A DNA stretch of 64,000 bases from Mangrovimonas sp. ST2L15 (GTDB taxonomy: Bacteria > Bacteroidota > Bacteroidia > Flavobacteriales > Flavobacteriaceae), in NCBI RefSeq assembly GCF_001280515.1, contig NZ_LBIQ01000030.1, positions 1 through 64,000 of the forward strand. The letters are read 5' to 3'. A program made the position numbers and the translations under genes. Below, in pieces: positions 36,435 to 45,666 of this stretch; position 1 is the first letter of the stretch, and every line of letters starts with the position of its first letter. Below the pieces are notes generated by a model. It saw only the letters and a program-made list of their open reading frames with translations, did no database searches and was not told the origin of the DNA.

Positions 36435-37805
36435 CTATTTTGGCTGTATATTTTGGTTGATATGGAAAAAATTATGTGGATCATATTTTGTTTTCACCTT
36501 TACTAATCTTTCATAATTATCTTTATAGGAAGCCTTAATCCTCTCTTGACCTTCATTCATCATAAAGTTAACATAGGCCCCTCCCATGGCATAAGGCTTC
36601 AAAGCATCAAAGTACTTTTTACACCAACTGGTTACTTCATCTGCCTTATTTGGATCAGGGTCTACCCCTACAATCACCTGTGACCATCTTGCTTCGCGGT
36701 TGGCCCATGCTGTTTCATTATTTCCCACTTCATGACAGGCCCCATCTATAGGGTAAAGATGGGTCGTTGAGTGCATCGTAGGAATTTGTGATCCATACTC
36801 GATATTAACCTTAATGGCTTCGGGAGTCAGTTCCTTGATATAATGAGCTCTCCAATACCATTGTAACCCCGGAGGATATAAACCATCAAACATGGTATTT
36901 AAAGCTGTCATGGGAATTTCACCTACAAAATCCAAAATAGGAGGCCCAAAAGCCCTAATAGGTTTAAAAACTTCTTCTCTGCTTTCTTCTGGCCCTGTAT
37001 AATTCCAAACCACGCCACACACATTTTGATTCCAAAGATGTTCTGGAAATGGTGGTGCAGGTGGTACGGTCAAGAAGGCAAAAAAACCATATAAATCATT
37101 AGAAGCACCTTTGGTATAAGCATCATAAAACATGATAGCCTTTTCAGCCATTTCTATAGGCCAAAACATGGGACCTGCATACACATTCTTTATTTCGATC
37201 AAATTGAATTTAAAACTAACAACCACGCCAAAATTTCCACCGCCACCTCTTAACGCCCAAAATAAATCTGGGTGGGAATCCTTATTGGCTGTCACTAATT
37301 CTCCATTTGCCAAAACCACTTGGCACTCCAATAGGTTATCAATGGTAAGGCCTCCTTTTCTACTTAAATAGCCCAAACCACCTCCTAGTGTAATACCGCC
37401 AATTCCAGTAGTTCCTATGATTCCACTTGGTAGTGCCAATCCATGAATATGGGTAGCGGAATCTACATCGGCAAGGGTATTACCAGGTTCTACCAATGCT
37501 GTTTTGGTGTTAGGATCAACTTGTAATTGTTTCATTTTAGATAGATCAATAACCAATCCATTCTCGACCAAAGCTAGTCCAGCACCATTGTGTCCTCCAC
37601 TTCTAATGGACACTTCTAAATTATTCTTTCTAGCAAAATTGACAGAATCCACCACATCATCTATACTTTCACATTGCACTATAAACTCTGGATGCTTATC
37701 TATCATTGCATTATAGATCTTACATGCTTCAGGGTATTCTATACTTGATTTTGTAATTACAGAACCTTGAATTTTTTCTTCTAATTGATTAATAGCTTGT
37801 CCCAT
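36435..37805 (-). CDS. FAD-binding oxidoreductase, berberine-bridge/GOOX type
   Basis: 456 residues. PP-loop FAD domain with the histidine that normally carries 8-alpha flavin (H72 in SIRSGGHNGAGLALVENG), SGIIGTTGIGGITLGGGLGY, and a C-terminal BBE segment (YDPHNFFHINQNIQP). The cysteine that gives bicovalent flavin in many relatives is not seen in the PSGIIGTTGIGG segment, so mono-covalent attachment is more likely. Family members oxidise sugars, alcohols or alkaloid-like substrates using O2. No signal peptide, so probably cytoplasmic. Substrate unknown; flanked by two AraC-type genes. Confidence 0.92.
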   Translation of the reverse strand: MGQAINQLEEKIQGSVITKSSIEYPEACKIYNAMIDKHPEFIVQCESIDDVVDSVNFARKNNLEVSIRSGGHNGAGLALVENGLVIDLSKMKQLQVDPNTKTALVEPGNTLADVDSATHIHGLALPSGIIGTTGIGGITLGGGLGYLSRKGGLTIDNLLECQVVLANGELVTANKDSHPDLFWALRGGGGNFGVVVSFKFNLIEIKNVYAGPMFWPIEMAEKAIMFYDAYTKGASNDLYGFFAFLTVPPAPPFPEHLWNQNVCGVVWNYTGPEESREEVFKPIRAFGPPILDFVGEIPMTALNTMFDGLYPPGLQWYWRAHYIKELTPEAIKVNIEYGSQIPTMHSTTHLYPIDGACHEVGNNETAWANREARWSQVIVGVDPDPNKADEVTSWCKKYFDALKPYAMGGAYVNFMMNEGQERIKASYKDNYERLVKVKTKYDPHNFFHINQNIQPK

Positions 37806-37913
37806 TTTAAAGTTGATTTTAAGTTAAAAACGATACCAATAAAATTAGTTACAACCTTAGAAAAAGTCCACCTCTAATAATTCAAATAGTAACACAAATG
37901 ATTCAAAATCAAG

Positions 37914-39002
37914 TTAAATCACTTTGGAAGGGGAGATACCATATTTCTCTTGGAAGCACTTTGTAAAATAAGATGGGTTGCTGTAGCCCACTTCCAATGC
38001 TACTTGAGAAACATTTAAATCATTGTTTTTCAAAAGCCCCATGGCTTTCTTCATTTTGATATCTCTAATAAAAGTATTGGGAGATCTACCTGTTAAACCT
38101 GTAATTTTTCTATAGAGTTGGGGTTTAGACACCCCTATGGTTTGACTTATATTTTGAATGTTTAGGTCTTGTTTGGCGATATTCTCTTCAGCATATTTTA
38201 AAAACTGTTGCACAAAAAGTTCCTGGCGTTGATTGATCACCTTTACATTAGAATTTTCTTTAAATTCTGAATTACCATTTATTAATTTCTGAAAAGATTT
38301 GGAAAGAACTATTCCATTAGGGCCTGCCAATAAACTTAAATGTTTCGCATAATCTATGGCTTCTTCAAAGAAACCTTCCTTATGTGTTACTGGCTGACCT
38401 TCGTTTATACCAATGCGAACCTCAAAATCAGAATAGTCTTGCTCTTGATTACAAATTGTATTTTGGATATTGATGGCGCAATGCAACGCCATTAAATCAT
38501 CAGAAAAAACAAAAATTAAAACATCATCAAAATCATTTTTGATTTCACGTCCTCCAAAATTTTCAACAATACTTAAAGCCTTACGCTTAGGGAAATTGGT
38601 GAATTCAAATAAAGAAATATCTTGAATATGCTTTTGATTGGTTTTAACAACGGCGTCCACAATCATGATATATCTAAACCCTGTATCTACTTCCCCAGAA
38701 TTCTGATATACTAAACCATGGTTAATGTTATTAGAATTACCTAAGATTAAATCCAATATTCCTGGTTCTACTTCAATGATGTTGCAAGCTACGTCTCCAT
38801 GTGCCTCTCTATGAACTTGAACACAAGCTTCGGGATTTGGTCCTTCAATCAAACAAAAAATGGTCCCTTCCTTTTCATTGACCCAAAACTGGTGGTAAAC
38901 CACGCCATATTTATCCTGTGTTTTCTTATCGGCCATATGAGCCTGTTTAACCTCTTCAATGGTTATACTAGGAAACTGGTGATAATCCATGTATAATGGC
39001 AT
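37914..39002 (-). CDS. DUF4242 - cyclase-like - AraC fusion regulator
   Basis: 362 residues from the ATG at 39002 (an ATG at 39026 would add 8 residues). Residues 1-85 are a DUF4242/SCO4226-like nickel-binding domain (MPLYMDYHQFPSITIEEVKQ, EGPNPEACVQVHREAHG). About 115-235 resemble a class III nucleotide cyclase domain (ALSIVENFGGREIKNDFDDV, VRIGINEGQPV, AKHLSLLAGPNGIVLSKS). About 260-362 is an AraC DNA-binding domain (LNIQNISQTIGVSKPQLYRK, VSQVALEVGYSNPSYFTKCF). The cyclase metal-binding aspartates are not evident, so it is probably a sensor rather than an enzyme. It is upstream of the oxidoreductase on the same strand. Confidence 0.88.
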   Translation of the reverse strand: MPLYMDYHQFPSITIEEVKQAHMADKKTQDKYGVVYHQFWVNEKEGTIFCLIEGPNPEACVQVHREAHGDVACNIIEVEPGILDLILGNSNNINHGLVYQNSGEVDTGFRYIMIVDAVVKTNQKHIQDISLFEFTNFPKRKALSIVENFGGREIKNDFDDVLIFVFSDDLMALHCAINIQNTICNQEQDYSDFEVRIGINEGQPVTHKEGFFEEAIDYAKHLSLLAGPNGIVLSKSFQKLINGNSEFKENSNVKVINQRQELFVQQFLKYAEENIAKQDLNIQNISQTIGVSKPQLYRKITGLTGRSPNTFIRDIKMKKAMGLLKNNDLNVSQVALEVGYSNPSYFTKCFQEKYGISPSKVI

Positions 39003-39150
39003 AGTACAAATTGTTTGGAGGTTCAAAGGGATGGTAAATCAAGGAATTGATTTAAAGATACGAATTTAAATCCAATAGAAGCGATTTCCAATACGAAGAT
39101 ATTCCTTGGAGGACTTTGTAAACGGAATAAAGAAACTAGCTCTTGAGTGC

Positions 39151-40173
39151 TTAAAAAAGGCCTCCTTGAAAGCCTCCTTTGGTTCTTCCTAAATGATGGT
39201 AGGCCTTTTCTGTGACTTCACGACCTCTTGGAGTTCTAATAATAAAACCTTGTTGAATAAGAAACGGTTCGTAGACTTCCTCTATCGTTTCGCCACTTTC
39301 AGATACCGCGGTTGCCAAGGTGGTGATGCCTACTGGCCCACCTTTGAACTTGTCAATAATGGTGGTCAAAATTTTATTGTCCATCTCATCCAGACCATGA
39401 GCATCTACATTAAGTGCTTCCAAAGAAAACTTGGCAATTTTTATATCTATTGAACCATTACCTTTTATCTGGGCAAAATCTCTAACCCTTCGTAAAAGGG
39501 CATTGGCAATCCTCGGTGTCCCCCTACTTCTTCCAGCAATTTCAATAGCGGCTTCCATGGAAATAGGCACCTTTAAAATGGCGGCACTTCTTTGAATAAT
39601 ATCTGTAAGTAATTCCGTTTTATAATACTCCAATCTACTACTAATCCCAAATCTAGCTCGCATGGGTGAGGTAAGTAATCCAGACCTTGTAGTAGCACCA
39701 ACTAAGGTAAAAGGATTTAAATTGATTTGAACCGTCCTAGCATTGGGCCCTGATTCAATCATAATGTCTATCTTATAATCCTCCATGGCGGAATAAAGAT
39801 ATTCCTCAACAATGGGGCTTAACCGATGTATTTCATCAATGAACAATACATCTCTTTCATCCAAATTGGTTAATAGACCAGCAAGGTCACCTGGCTTGTC
39901 TAAAACAGGACCTGAGGTCACTTTTATACCCACATTTAGTTCGTTAGCTAATATATGAGCCAAAGTTGTTTTTCCGAGCCCTGGAGGCCCATGAAAAAGC
40001 GTATGATCTAAGGCTTCATTTCTAAGGTTGGCCGCCTTAACAAACACATGAAGATTCTCCAGAACTTGATCCTGCCCAGTAAAATCATCAAAAGACAAGG
40101 GTCTTAACTTCTTTTCAACATCCAGTTCCTCTGGAGAAAAGTGATCATTTGATGGTTTTAGATTTTCGTTCAT
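39151..40173 (-). CDS. ruvB: Holliday junction branch migration ATPase RuvB
   Basis: 340 residues. AAA+ core with Walker [13 protein letters not shown], Walker [10 protein letters not shown], sensor 1 [10 protein letters not shown], arginine finger [14 protein letters not shown], and a winged-helix C-terminus ([15 protein letters not shown]). RuvB hexamers pump DNA through junctions bound by RuvA (28987-29568). The predicted promoter lies so close to the ATG that the mRNA may be leaderless. Single gene between the DUF4242 regulator and ctaD. Confidence 0.97.
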   Translation of the reverse strand: MNENLKPSNDHFSPEELDVEKKLRPLSFDDFTGQDQVLENLHVFVKAANLRNEALDHTLFHGPPGLGKTTLAHILANELNVGIKVTSGPVLDKPGDLAGLLTNLDERDVLFIDEIHRLSPIVEEYLYSAMEDYKIDIMIESGPNARTVQINLNPFTLVGATTRSGLLTSPMRARFGISSRLEYYKTELLTDIIQRSAAILKVPISMEAAIEIAGRSRGTPRIANALLRRVRDFAQIKGNGSIDIKIAKFSLEALNVDAHGLDEMDNKILTTIIDKFKGGPVGITTLATAVSESGETIEEVYEPFLIQQGFIIRTPRGREVTEKAYHHLGRTKGGFQGGLF

Positions 40174-40179
40174 ACATCA

Positions 40180-40187
40180 CAAAGATA
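40180..40187 (-). promoter_or_regulatory. Promoter -7 box of ruvB, next to ctaD terminator
   Basis: Reverse strand TATCTTTG, with only six nucleotides to the ATG at 40173. It follows directly on the T-tail of the ctaD terminator. Confidence 0.5.
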
Positions 40188-40188
40188 A

Positions 40189-40219
40189 CAAAAAGCCTTT
40201 CAGAGTCTGAAAGGCTTTT
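40189..40219 (-). terminator. Intrinsic terminator of the act-cta operon
   Basis: Near-perfect 14-bp stem AAAAAGCCTTTCAG / CTGAAAGGCTTTTT with a 3-nt loop, with the T-rich tail on the reverse strand. Ends the actA-ctaD transcript. Confidence 0.9.
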
Positions 40220-40241
40220 TGAGTTTATATTGTAAAGAATA

Positions 40242-42032
40242 TTAGTGTTGTAATTCTTCTTCCCCATCCATAAGAGGAATGTTTTGCGGCACAAAGTCTG
40301 CCTCGTGTCCAGGCTTGCTATAGTCATAAGCCCAACGGTGAACATGAGGAATGGCTCCTGGCCAGTTTCCGTGGATATGTTCTACTGGAGTAGTCCATTC
40401 CAAAGTATTCGATTTCCATGGGTTTTGCTCTGCTTTCTTTCCGAAGAAAATACTTGAAAAGAAGTTGTAAAGGAAAACCAATTGGAATGCTGCTCCAACT
40501 AAAGCAAACACAGTAATAACTACATTCACATTTGCTAAATCATCAAACAATGGGAAGTTAGAGTTTGTATAATAACGTCTTGGTAAACCAGCCATTCCAA
40601 TAAAGTGCATCGGGAAGAATACCCCATAAGCACAGATAGCTGTCACCCAGAAGTGAATATAACCTAAGTTTTTATTAAGCATTCTACCAAACATTTTAGG
40701 ATACCAGTGGTAAATACCAGCAAACATTCCATAAAGTGCAGAAATACCCATTACCAAGTGGAAGTGAGCAACAACAAAATACGTATCGTGTACATTGATA
40801 TCTAAGGCACTATCTCCTAAAATGATACCTGTTAAACCACCAGTGATAAAGGTTGAAACCAAACCAATCGAAAATAACATAGCTGGATTCAACTGAAGAT
40901 TACCTTTCCACAGGGTCGTAATATAGTTAAATGCTTTTACTGCAGATGGAATAGCAATCAATAAAGTCGTAAAGGTAAATACAGATCCTAAGAATGGATT
41001 CATACCCGAAACGAACATATGGTGCCCCCATACAATAGTTGATAAAAATGCAATAGCTAAAATAGACGCTACCATCGCTCTATAACCAAAGATTGGTTTT
41101 CTAGAGTTTGTAGCAATAATTTCAGATGTAATACCCAAAGCAGGAAGTAATACAATATATACCTCAGGGTGTCCTAGGAACCAGAATAAATGTTCAAATA
41201 AAACTGGAGAACCACCTTGATAATGTAACACCTCTCCTTGAATAAAGATATCAGATAAGAAGAATGAAGTACCAAAACTTCTATCCATGATTAACAATAA
41301 TGCAGCTGACAATAATACTGGGAAAGAAACTACCCCAATGATAGCCGTTACAAAGAATGCCCAGATTGTCAATGGTAATCTAGTCATTGACATCCCTTTA
41401 GTTCTTAAGTTAATCACCGTTACGATATAGTTCAATGATCCTAACAAAGAAGATGCAATAAAGATGGCCATAGATACCAACCACAATGTCATACCGGCAC
41501 CAGAACCTGGTTGCGCTAAAGGTAATGCACTTAATGGAGGATAAATGGTCCAACCAGCAGCAGCAGGTCCTGTTTGAACAAACAGAGAAATAACCATGAT
41601 CACACTTGATAAGAAAAACAACCAGTATGAAACCATGTTTAAGAAACCTGATGCCATATCACGAGCACCAATTTGTAATGGAATTAAAAGGTTACTAAAC
41701 GTACCACTCAAACCAGCAGTTAAAACGAAGAAAACCATAATGGTACCATGTATGGTAACCAATGCCAAATAGATATCAGCATCCATAACTCCTTCTGGAG
41801 CCCATTTGCCCAAAAGAGCCTCAAAAATCACATTTGGTTCTTCTGGCCAGGCAATTTGCATACGAAATAACAAGGACATAATAATCCCGACAACTCCCAT
41901 GATAGTACCTGTAATAAGATACTGCTTAGCAATCATCTTGTGGTCTTGACTAAAGATGTATTTGGTTACAAATGTCTCTTTATGATGATGTCCATGATCG
42001 TCGTGAGCGTGAGTATCTGCGTGTGTTGACAT
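40242..42032 (-). CDS. ctaD: Cytochrome c oxidase subunit I
   Basis: 596 residues with twelve or more membrane helices. Heme/copper site motifs are intact: the HPEVYIVLLP segment with CuB His and Tyr, WGHHMFVSGMNP with the HH pair, and HDTYFVVAHFHLVMG with heme a and a3 ligands. The N-terminus has a His-rich stretch (THADTHAHDDHGHHH). Catalytic core of an aa3-type oxidase reducing O2 to water and pumping protons. Last gene of the act-cta operon; subunits III and IV are in the block at 13977-16070. Confidence 0.98.
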   Translation of the reverse strand: MSTHADTHAHDDHGHHHKETFVTKYIFSQDHKMIAKQYLITGTIMGVVGIIMSLLFRMQIAWPEEPNVIFEALLGKWAPEGVMDADIYLALVTIHGTIMVFFVLTAGLSGTFSNLLIPLQIGARDMASGFLNMVSYWLFFLSSVIMVISLFVQTGPAAAGWTIYPPLSALPLAQPGSGAGMTLWLVSMAIFIASSLLGSLNYIVTVINLRTKGMSMTRLPLTIWAFFVTAIIGVVSFPVLLSAALLLIMDRSFGTSFFLSDIFIQGEVLHYQGGSPVLFEHLFWFLGHPEVYIVLLPALGITSEIIATNSRKPIFGYRAMVASILAIAFLSTIVWGHHMFVSGMNPFLGSVFTFTTLLIAIPSAVKAFNYITTLWKGNLQLNPAMLFSIGLVSTFITGGLTGIILGDSALDINVHDTYFVVAHFHLVMGISALYGMFAGIYHWYPKMFGRMLNKNLGYIHFWVTAICAYGVFFPMHFIGMAGLPRRYYTNSNFPLFDDLANVNVVITVFALVGAAFQLVFLYNFFSSIFFGKKAEQNPWKSNTLEWTTPVEHIHGNWPGAIPHVHRWAYDYSKPGHEADFVPQNIPLMDGEEELQH

Positions 42033-42064
42033 AATCTACTTTCTATATACTTTTTAAAACCTTA

Positions 42065-43132
42065 TTACTTATTTAAAGAATCTTTAAACTCTTTTTGTTC
42101 TTTTAACCAAGCTTGGAATTCCTCCTCAGTTTCAACTACAATTTTCATTTGCATGTTGTAATGAGACTTCCCGCAAATTTTGTTACATAATAAAAGATAA
42201 TCAAATTCATATCTTTCTAAAGCTTCTTCGCCACTAGCAACCAATTCTTTGCTGTTCTCAACTCTAATTTCATTGATATGCTCTACTTTTTCAATGATAT
42301 CTTGATTTTGTCTCATTTCTGCAGTAGTCACAGTAGGTGTAAAAGCAAACTGAGTAATCATACCAGGTACACAGTTCATTTGAGCTCTAAAGTGAGGCAT
42401 ATAAGCTGAGTGTAAAACATCCTGTGATCTCATTTTGAATAGAACTTTACGCCCTTTTGGTAAATGCAGTTCTTTGACAATAATATCATCTTGTGCATTC
42501 GGGTCAGCTTCGTCCACACCAAGTACGTTGGCCTTGTCTATATCAATTAATCTTACGTTAGCTTTACCTAAGGTATTGTCTGCACCACCATATCTAGCAG
42601 TCCAGTTAAATTGTTGTGCATATAACTCAATAACCAATGGATCTTCATCTTCACTTACATTCATGATACTATTCCAAGTAAACAAACCGTAAATGATAAG
42701 ACCAGCCAATGTGATTACAGGAATAATGGTCCAAATAGCCTCTAATGTATTATTATCAGCATAGAACAAAGCTTTTCTTCCCTTTTCACCCTTGTATTTG
42801 AAGGCGAACCAGTGAAGTAAAAATTGGGTTAAAATTTGAACTGCAAAAATGATGACCAATGATATAACCATCAAGTTATCAATTTGAGGTCCGTGTTCTG
42901 AAGCAGAATTTGATAGCAAAGGTAAATCTCCCCACTTCACCACACTTACAATAGTGATTAAGTAGATGAAGGCCAAGAAGGCTAGCATCAAATATCCATT
43001 CAATTTATTATCCTTATCTGTTGCTACTTGGCTATTGGAAGCTCCTACTTGAGCTAAATCAAAGATTTTTACCATTTGCCAAATCGCAACTCCTATAAAA
43101 ACCAGAATTATGATCGTAAAAAAAGCTGTCAT
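42065..43132 (-). CDS. ctaC: Cytochrome c oxidase subunit II
   Basis: 355 residues. Extra N-terminal hydrophobic segments precede the two usual helices (IISLVIIFAVQILTQFLL and WTIIPVITLAGLIIYGLFTW). The periplasmic cupredoxin domain keeps the CuA ligands (LHSAYMPHFRAQMNC, and CNKICGKSHYNMQM). No heme c domain is fused, so this is an aa3 rather than a caa3 type. It receives electrons from ActE/ActA or a soluble cytochrome. Directly between actF and ctaD. Confidence 0.97.
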   Translation of the reverse strand: MTAFFTIIILVFIGVAIWQMVKIFDLAQVGASNSQVATDKDNKLNGYLMLAFLAFIYLITIVSVVKWGDLPLLSNSASEHGPQIDNLMVISLVIIFAVQILTQFLLHWFAFKYKGEKGRKALFYADNNTLEAIWTIIPVITLAGLIIYGLFTWNSIMNVSEDEDPLVIELYAQQFNWTARYGGADNTLGKANVRLIDIDKANVLGVDEADPNAQDDIIVKELHLPKGRKVLFKMRSQDVLHSAYMPHFRAQMNCVPGMITQFAFTPTVTTAEMRQNQDIIEKVEHINEIRVENSKELVASGEEALERYEFDYLLLCNKICGKSHYNMQMKIVVETEEEFQAWLKEQKEFKDSLNK

Positions 43133-43157
43133 TGTCTTTTCTCTTCTTTAATTAATT

Positions 43158-44534
43158 TTAATAATGGAAATGTTCACTTTCCTTAATGAATGGATTTCTT
43201 TTAACTACTAGTGGCGCCTTGGTAAGTGCGGTAAACACAATAAACAAGAATAAACCACCAAATAACATAACTGCTCCAATTTCTGGGATACCGATAAACC
43301 ATCTATCTCCAACAGTTGCAGGCATAATCATGTTAAATACATCAATATAGTGACCCGCTAGGATAATAAGACCAGCCATAACTACAAACCAAGGAATACG
43401 TTTGTAATCGCTGTTCATTAATACCAATAATGGGAATATAAAGTTCATAACCAACATTCCAAAGAATGGTAATTTATAATCTTCAATTCTAGTTACAAAA
43501 TAGGTAACCTCTTCTGGTATGTTTGAATACCAAATCAACATAAATTGAGAGAACCATAGGTAGGTCCAAAAAATGGAGATACCAAACATAAATTTAGCCA
43601 AGTCATGTAAATGACTATCATTTACTTGCTCTAAGTATCCTCTTGATTTCAAATACATGGTAATTAGAGCAATTACTGTAATTCCACTTACAAACATACT
43701 AGCGAATACATACCATCCAAACAAGGTACTAAACCAGTGCGGATCAACACTCATTATCCAATCCCATGACATCATAGATTCTGTGTAAATAAAGAACACT
43801 AAAAATCCAGCTGAGATTCTAAAAGTCTTTTTGAAATAACTATCATCGGTTGCGTTGTCTTGTGCAATGGTAAATTTTCTTGCAAAGTGACGGTAAAGTG
43901 ACCAACCAGCCAAGAAAATAAATCCTCTTACAGCAAACATAGGAAGGTTTAACCAACCTGATTTCCCTTGAATTAATTTATCATGTGCCACTACATCTGG
44001 ATCCATCCAAACAAATATGTTATAATGCCCTATAGTTCCCGATGCAATTGCAATCAATAATACAATGATCCCTCCAGGAAGTACATATGAAGTAATTCCT
44101 TCCATCACTCTAAACAATACGGGAGACCAACCTGCTTGTGCCGCAAACTGAATCGCGTAAAAAGCTAAAACCCCTAAACCTATCATAAAGAAAAAGAAGG
44201 CTCCTACATACAGTGCAGACCAAGGTCTGTTTGATATTTGATGTTGCACGTGTTCAACATGTGCTTTATGTTCGTCTACTTTTTGCTCACTAGCCATTTC
44301 TTCATGTGTATCTAAGTCAGTTTTGACTGCTTCATGATGACCATTAAGCGAGGTAACTTCCTCCGTAGCTTCTTCACCATGACCACCTCCATGATGTGCT
44401 GCTTCTTCTGCAAGCATGGTTTCTACTTCTTCAAAAGATTTGTGGGAAGTCATAAAACCAATTCCTACACCTATTAGGCCTAAAATAATTAAGGCTATAG
44501 AAAATATCTTTATTTTACTTGAGATTGTGTACAT
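43158..44534 (-). CDS. actF: ACIII subunit ActF (quinol:cytochrome c oxidoreductase membrane subunit)
   Basis: 458 residues with about ten transmembrane helices, NrfD-like like ActC but diverged. Between the first and second helix lies a His/Glu-rich loop (about residues 45-95: HHGGGHGEEATEE, DEHKAHVEHVQHQ). Core segments such as RPWSALYVGAFFFFMIGLG and SVDPHWFSTLFGWYVFASMF are family-typical. In ACIII, ActF pairs with ActC in the membrane and may form part of a proton path. It sits in the standard actABCDEF order. Confidence 0.95.
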   Translation of the reverse strand: MYTISSKIKIFSIALIILGLIGVGIGFMTSHKSFEEVETMLAEEAAHHGGGHGEEATEEVTSLNGHHEAVKTDLDTHEEMASEQKVDEHKAHVEHVQHQISNRPWSALYVGAFFFFMIGLGVLAFYAIQFAAQAGWSPVLFRVMEGITSYVLPGGIIVLLIAIASGTIGHYNIFVWMDPDVVAHDKLIQGKSGWLNLPMFAVRGFIFLAGWSLYRHFARKFTIAQDNATDDSYFKKTFRISAGFLVFFIYTESMMSWDWIMSVDPHWFSTLFGWYVFASMFVSGITVIALITMYLKSRGYLEQVNDSHLHDLAKFMFGISIFWTYLWFSQFMLIWYSNIPEEVTYFVTRIEDYKLPFFGMLVMNFIFPLLVLMNSDYKRIPWFVVMAGLIILAGHYIDVFNMIMPATVGDRWFIGIPEIGAVMLFGGLFLFIVFTALTKAPLVVKRNPFIKESEHFHY

Positions 44535-44559
44535 ATCTATAAAATAATCTTATTCTTTC

Positions 44560-45117
44560 TTATTTTTCTAAGTTAGCTTTTAGGTCTAATACATAAGCTA
44601 CTACTTGCCAACGTTCTTCTTCGTTCAACTGATTAGCATAAGAACCCATGGCATTTTTACCGTAATAAATGGTGTGATAAACACTACCCTCATTGATAGC
44701 TCTACCCGCGTCATCATAACTTGGTATCCCAAGTATTTTTTCACGCTTTACCAAATTACCTTGTCCGTCACCTTTTGTTCCATGACAAATACCACAGTAA
44801 ACATTATAAAGCTCCTTACCTCTATTAAGATCAACCATTGTAGAATCCAATGGGTTTTTCAAAGTAGCTTTCGCTAAGTCATACCCTTCAGTAGAACCTT
44901 CTATATCAAAAGGTATATGTCCTCTAGCCACACTACCTTCTGCAGGTAATTGAGCTTCTACACCATTAGAAAAAGCCTCAGATTCCATATAAGGCTCATA
45001 ACCTACCGGCTCATACATATTAGGCATAAACTGGAAATTAGGTCTAGAATCTTTCTTACATGCTACAACCGTTAATAAAACTGTTGCTATAACCGTTATT
45101 TTAAATAAGCTCTTCAT
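44560..45117 (-). CDS. actE: ACIII subunit ActE, monoheme c-type cytochrome lipoprotein
   Basis: 185 residues. Lipoprotein signal with Cys at about 20 (VIATVLLTVVACKKDS), then a class I cytochrome c domain with a single CGICH site and distal Met probably in AMGSYANQL. Anchored at the outer face of the inner membrane, it relays electrons from ActA toward the oxidase. Adjacent to actD by 6 nt. Confidence 0.95.
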   Translation of the reverse strand: MKSLFKITVIATVLLTVVACKKDSRPNFQFMPNMYEPVGYEPYMESEAFSNGVEAQLPAEGSVARGHIPFDIEGSTEGYDLAKATLKNPLDSTMVDLNRGKELYNVYCGICHGTKGDGQGNLVKREKILGIPSYDDAGRAINEGSVYHTIYYGKNAMGSYANQLNEEERWQVVAYVLDLKANLEK

Positions 45118-45123
45118 AATATA

Positions 45124-45657
45124 TTAGTGCGCTTCTTTTTCAATTACTTTGATTTCAACTGCTCCAGTTTCACTCAAAAGATCTGTTAATGATTTCTCGT
45201 TTCCAGATAAAGCCACTTCCATAAGGAAATGATCATCCGTAGTTCTAGGATCTGGATTCTCAGCGTTTTTAAATGGCCACATTTTACTTCTTAAATAGAA
45301 AGTGATTACCATTAAGTGAGCTGCAAAAAATACAGTAAGCTCAAACATAATAGGTACAAATGCAGGCATGTTTTCAATAAAGCTAAAACTTGGTTTACCA
45401 CCAATATTTTGAGGCCAATCTTGAATCATTATAAAATTCATCATGGTAATGGCCACTGTTAAACCAACACATCCGTATAAGAATGATGCAATTGCAATTC
45501 TTGTAGGTGCTAATCCCATGGCTTTATCTAACCCGTGAACTGGGAATGGCGTATAAATCTCTTCGATGTGATACTTCTCTGCCTTAACTTTTTTAACAGC
45601 AGACATCAAGATATCGTCGTCGTTATATATAGCGTGTATAACTTTTGATGCTTCCAT
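45124..45657 (-). CDS. actD: ACIII subunit ActD (DUF3341)
   Basis: 177 residues with two transmembrane helices (GCVGLTVAITMMNFIMI and FVPIMFELTVFFAAHLMVIT) and the DUF3341 signature near residue 35 (IEEIYTPFPVHGLDKAMGL). ActD is a small non-redox subunit that packs against ActC and ActF. Normal length. Genes actC and actE flank it with gaps of 9 and 6 nt. Confidence 0.96.
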   Translation of the reverse strand: MEASKVIHAIYNDDDILMSAVKKVKAEKYHIEEIYTPFPVHGLDKAMGLAPTRIAIASFLYGCVGLTVAITMMNFIMIQDWPQNIGGKPSFSFIENMPAFVPIMFELTVFFAAHLMVITFYLRSKMWPFKNAENPDPRTTDDHFLMEVALSGNEKSLTDLLSETGAVEIKVIEKEAH

Positions 45658-45666
45658 TGCCTAAGA

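Noticed and set aside
35436-39002. Antiphage defence or toxin-antitoxin island
   Set aside because: The genes are regulators and a flavin oxidase; no nuclease, helicase, TIR, reverse transcriptase or small toxin pair is visible.
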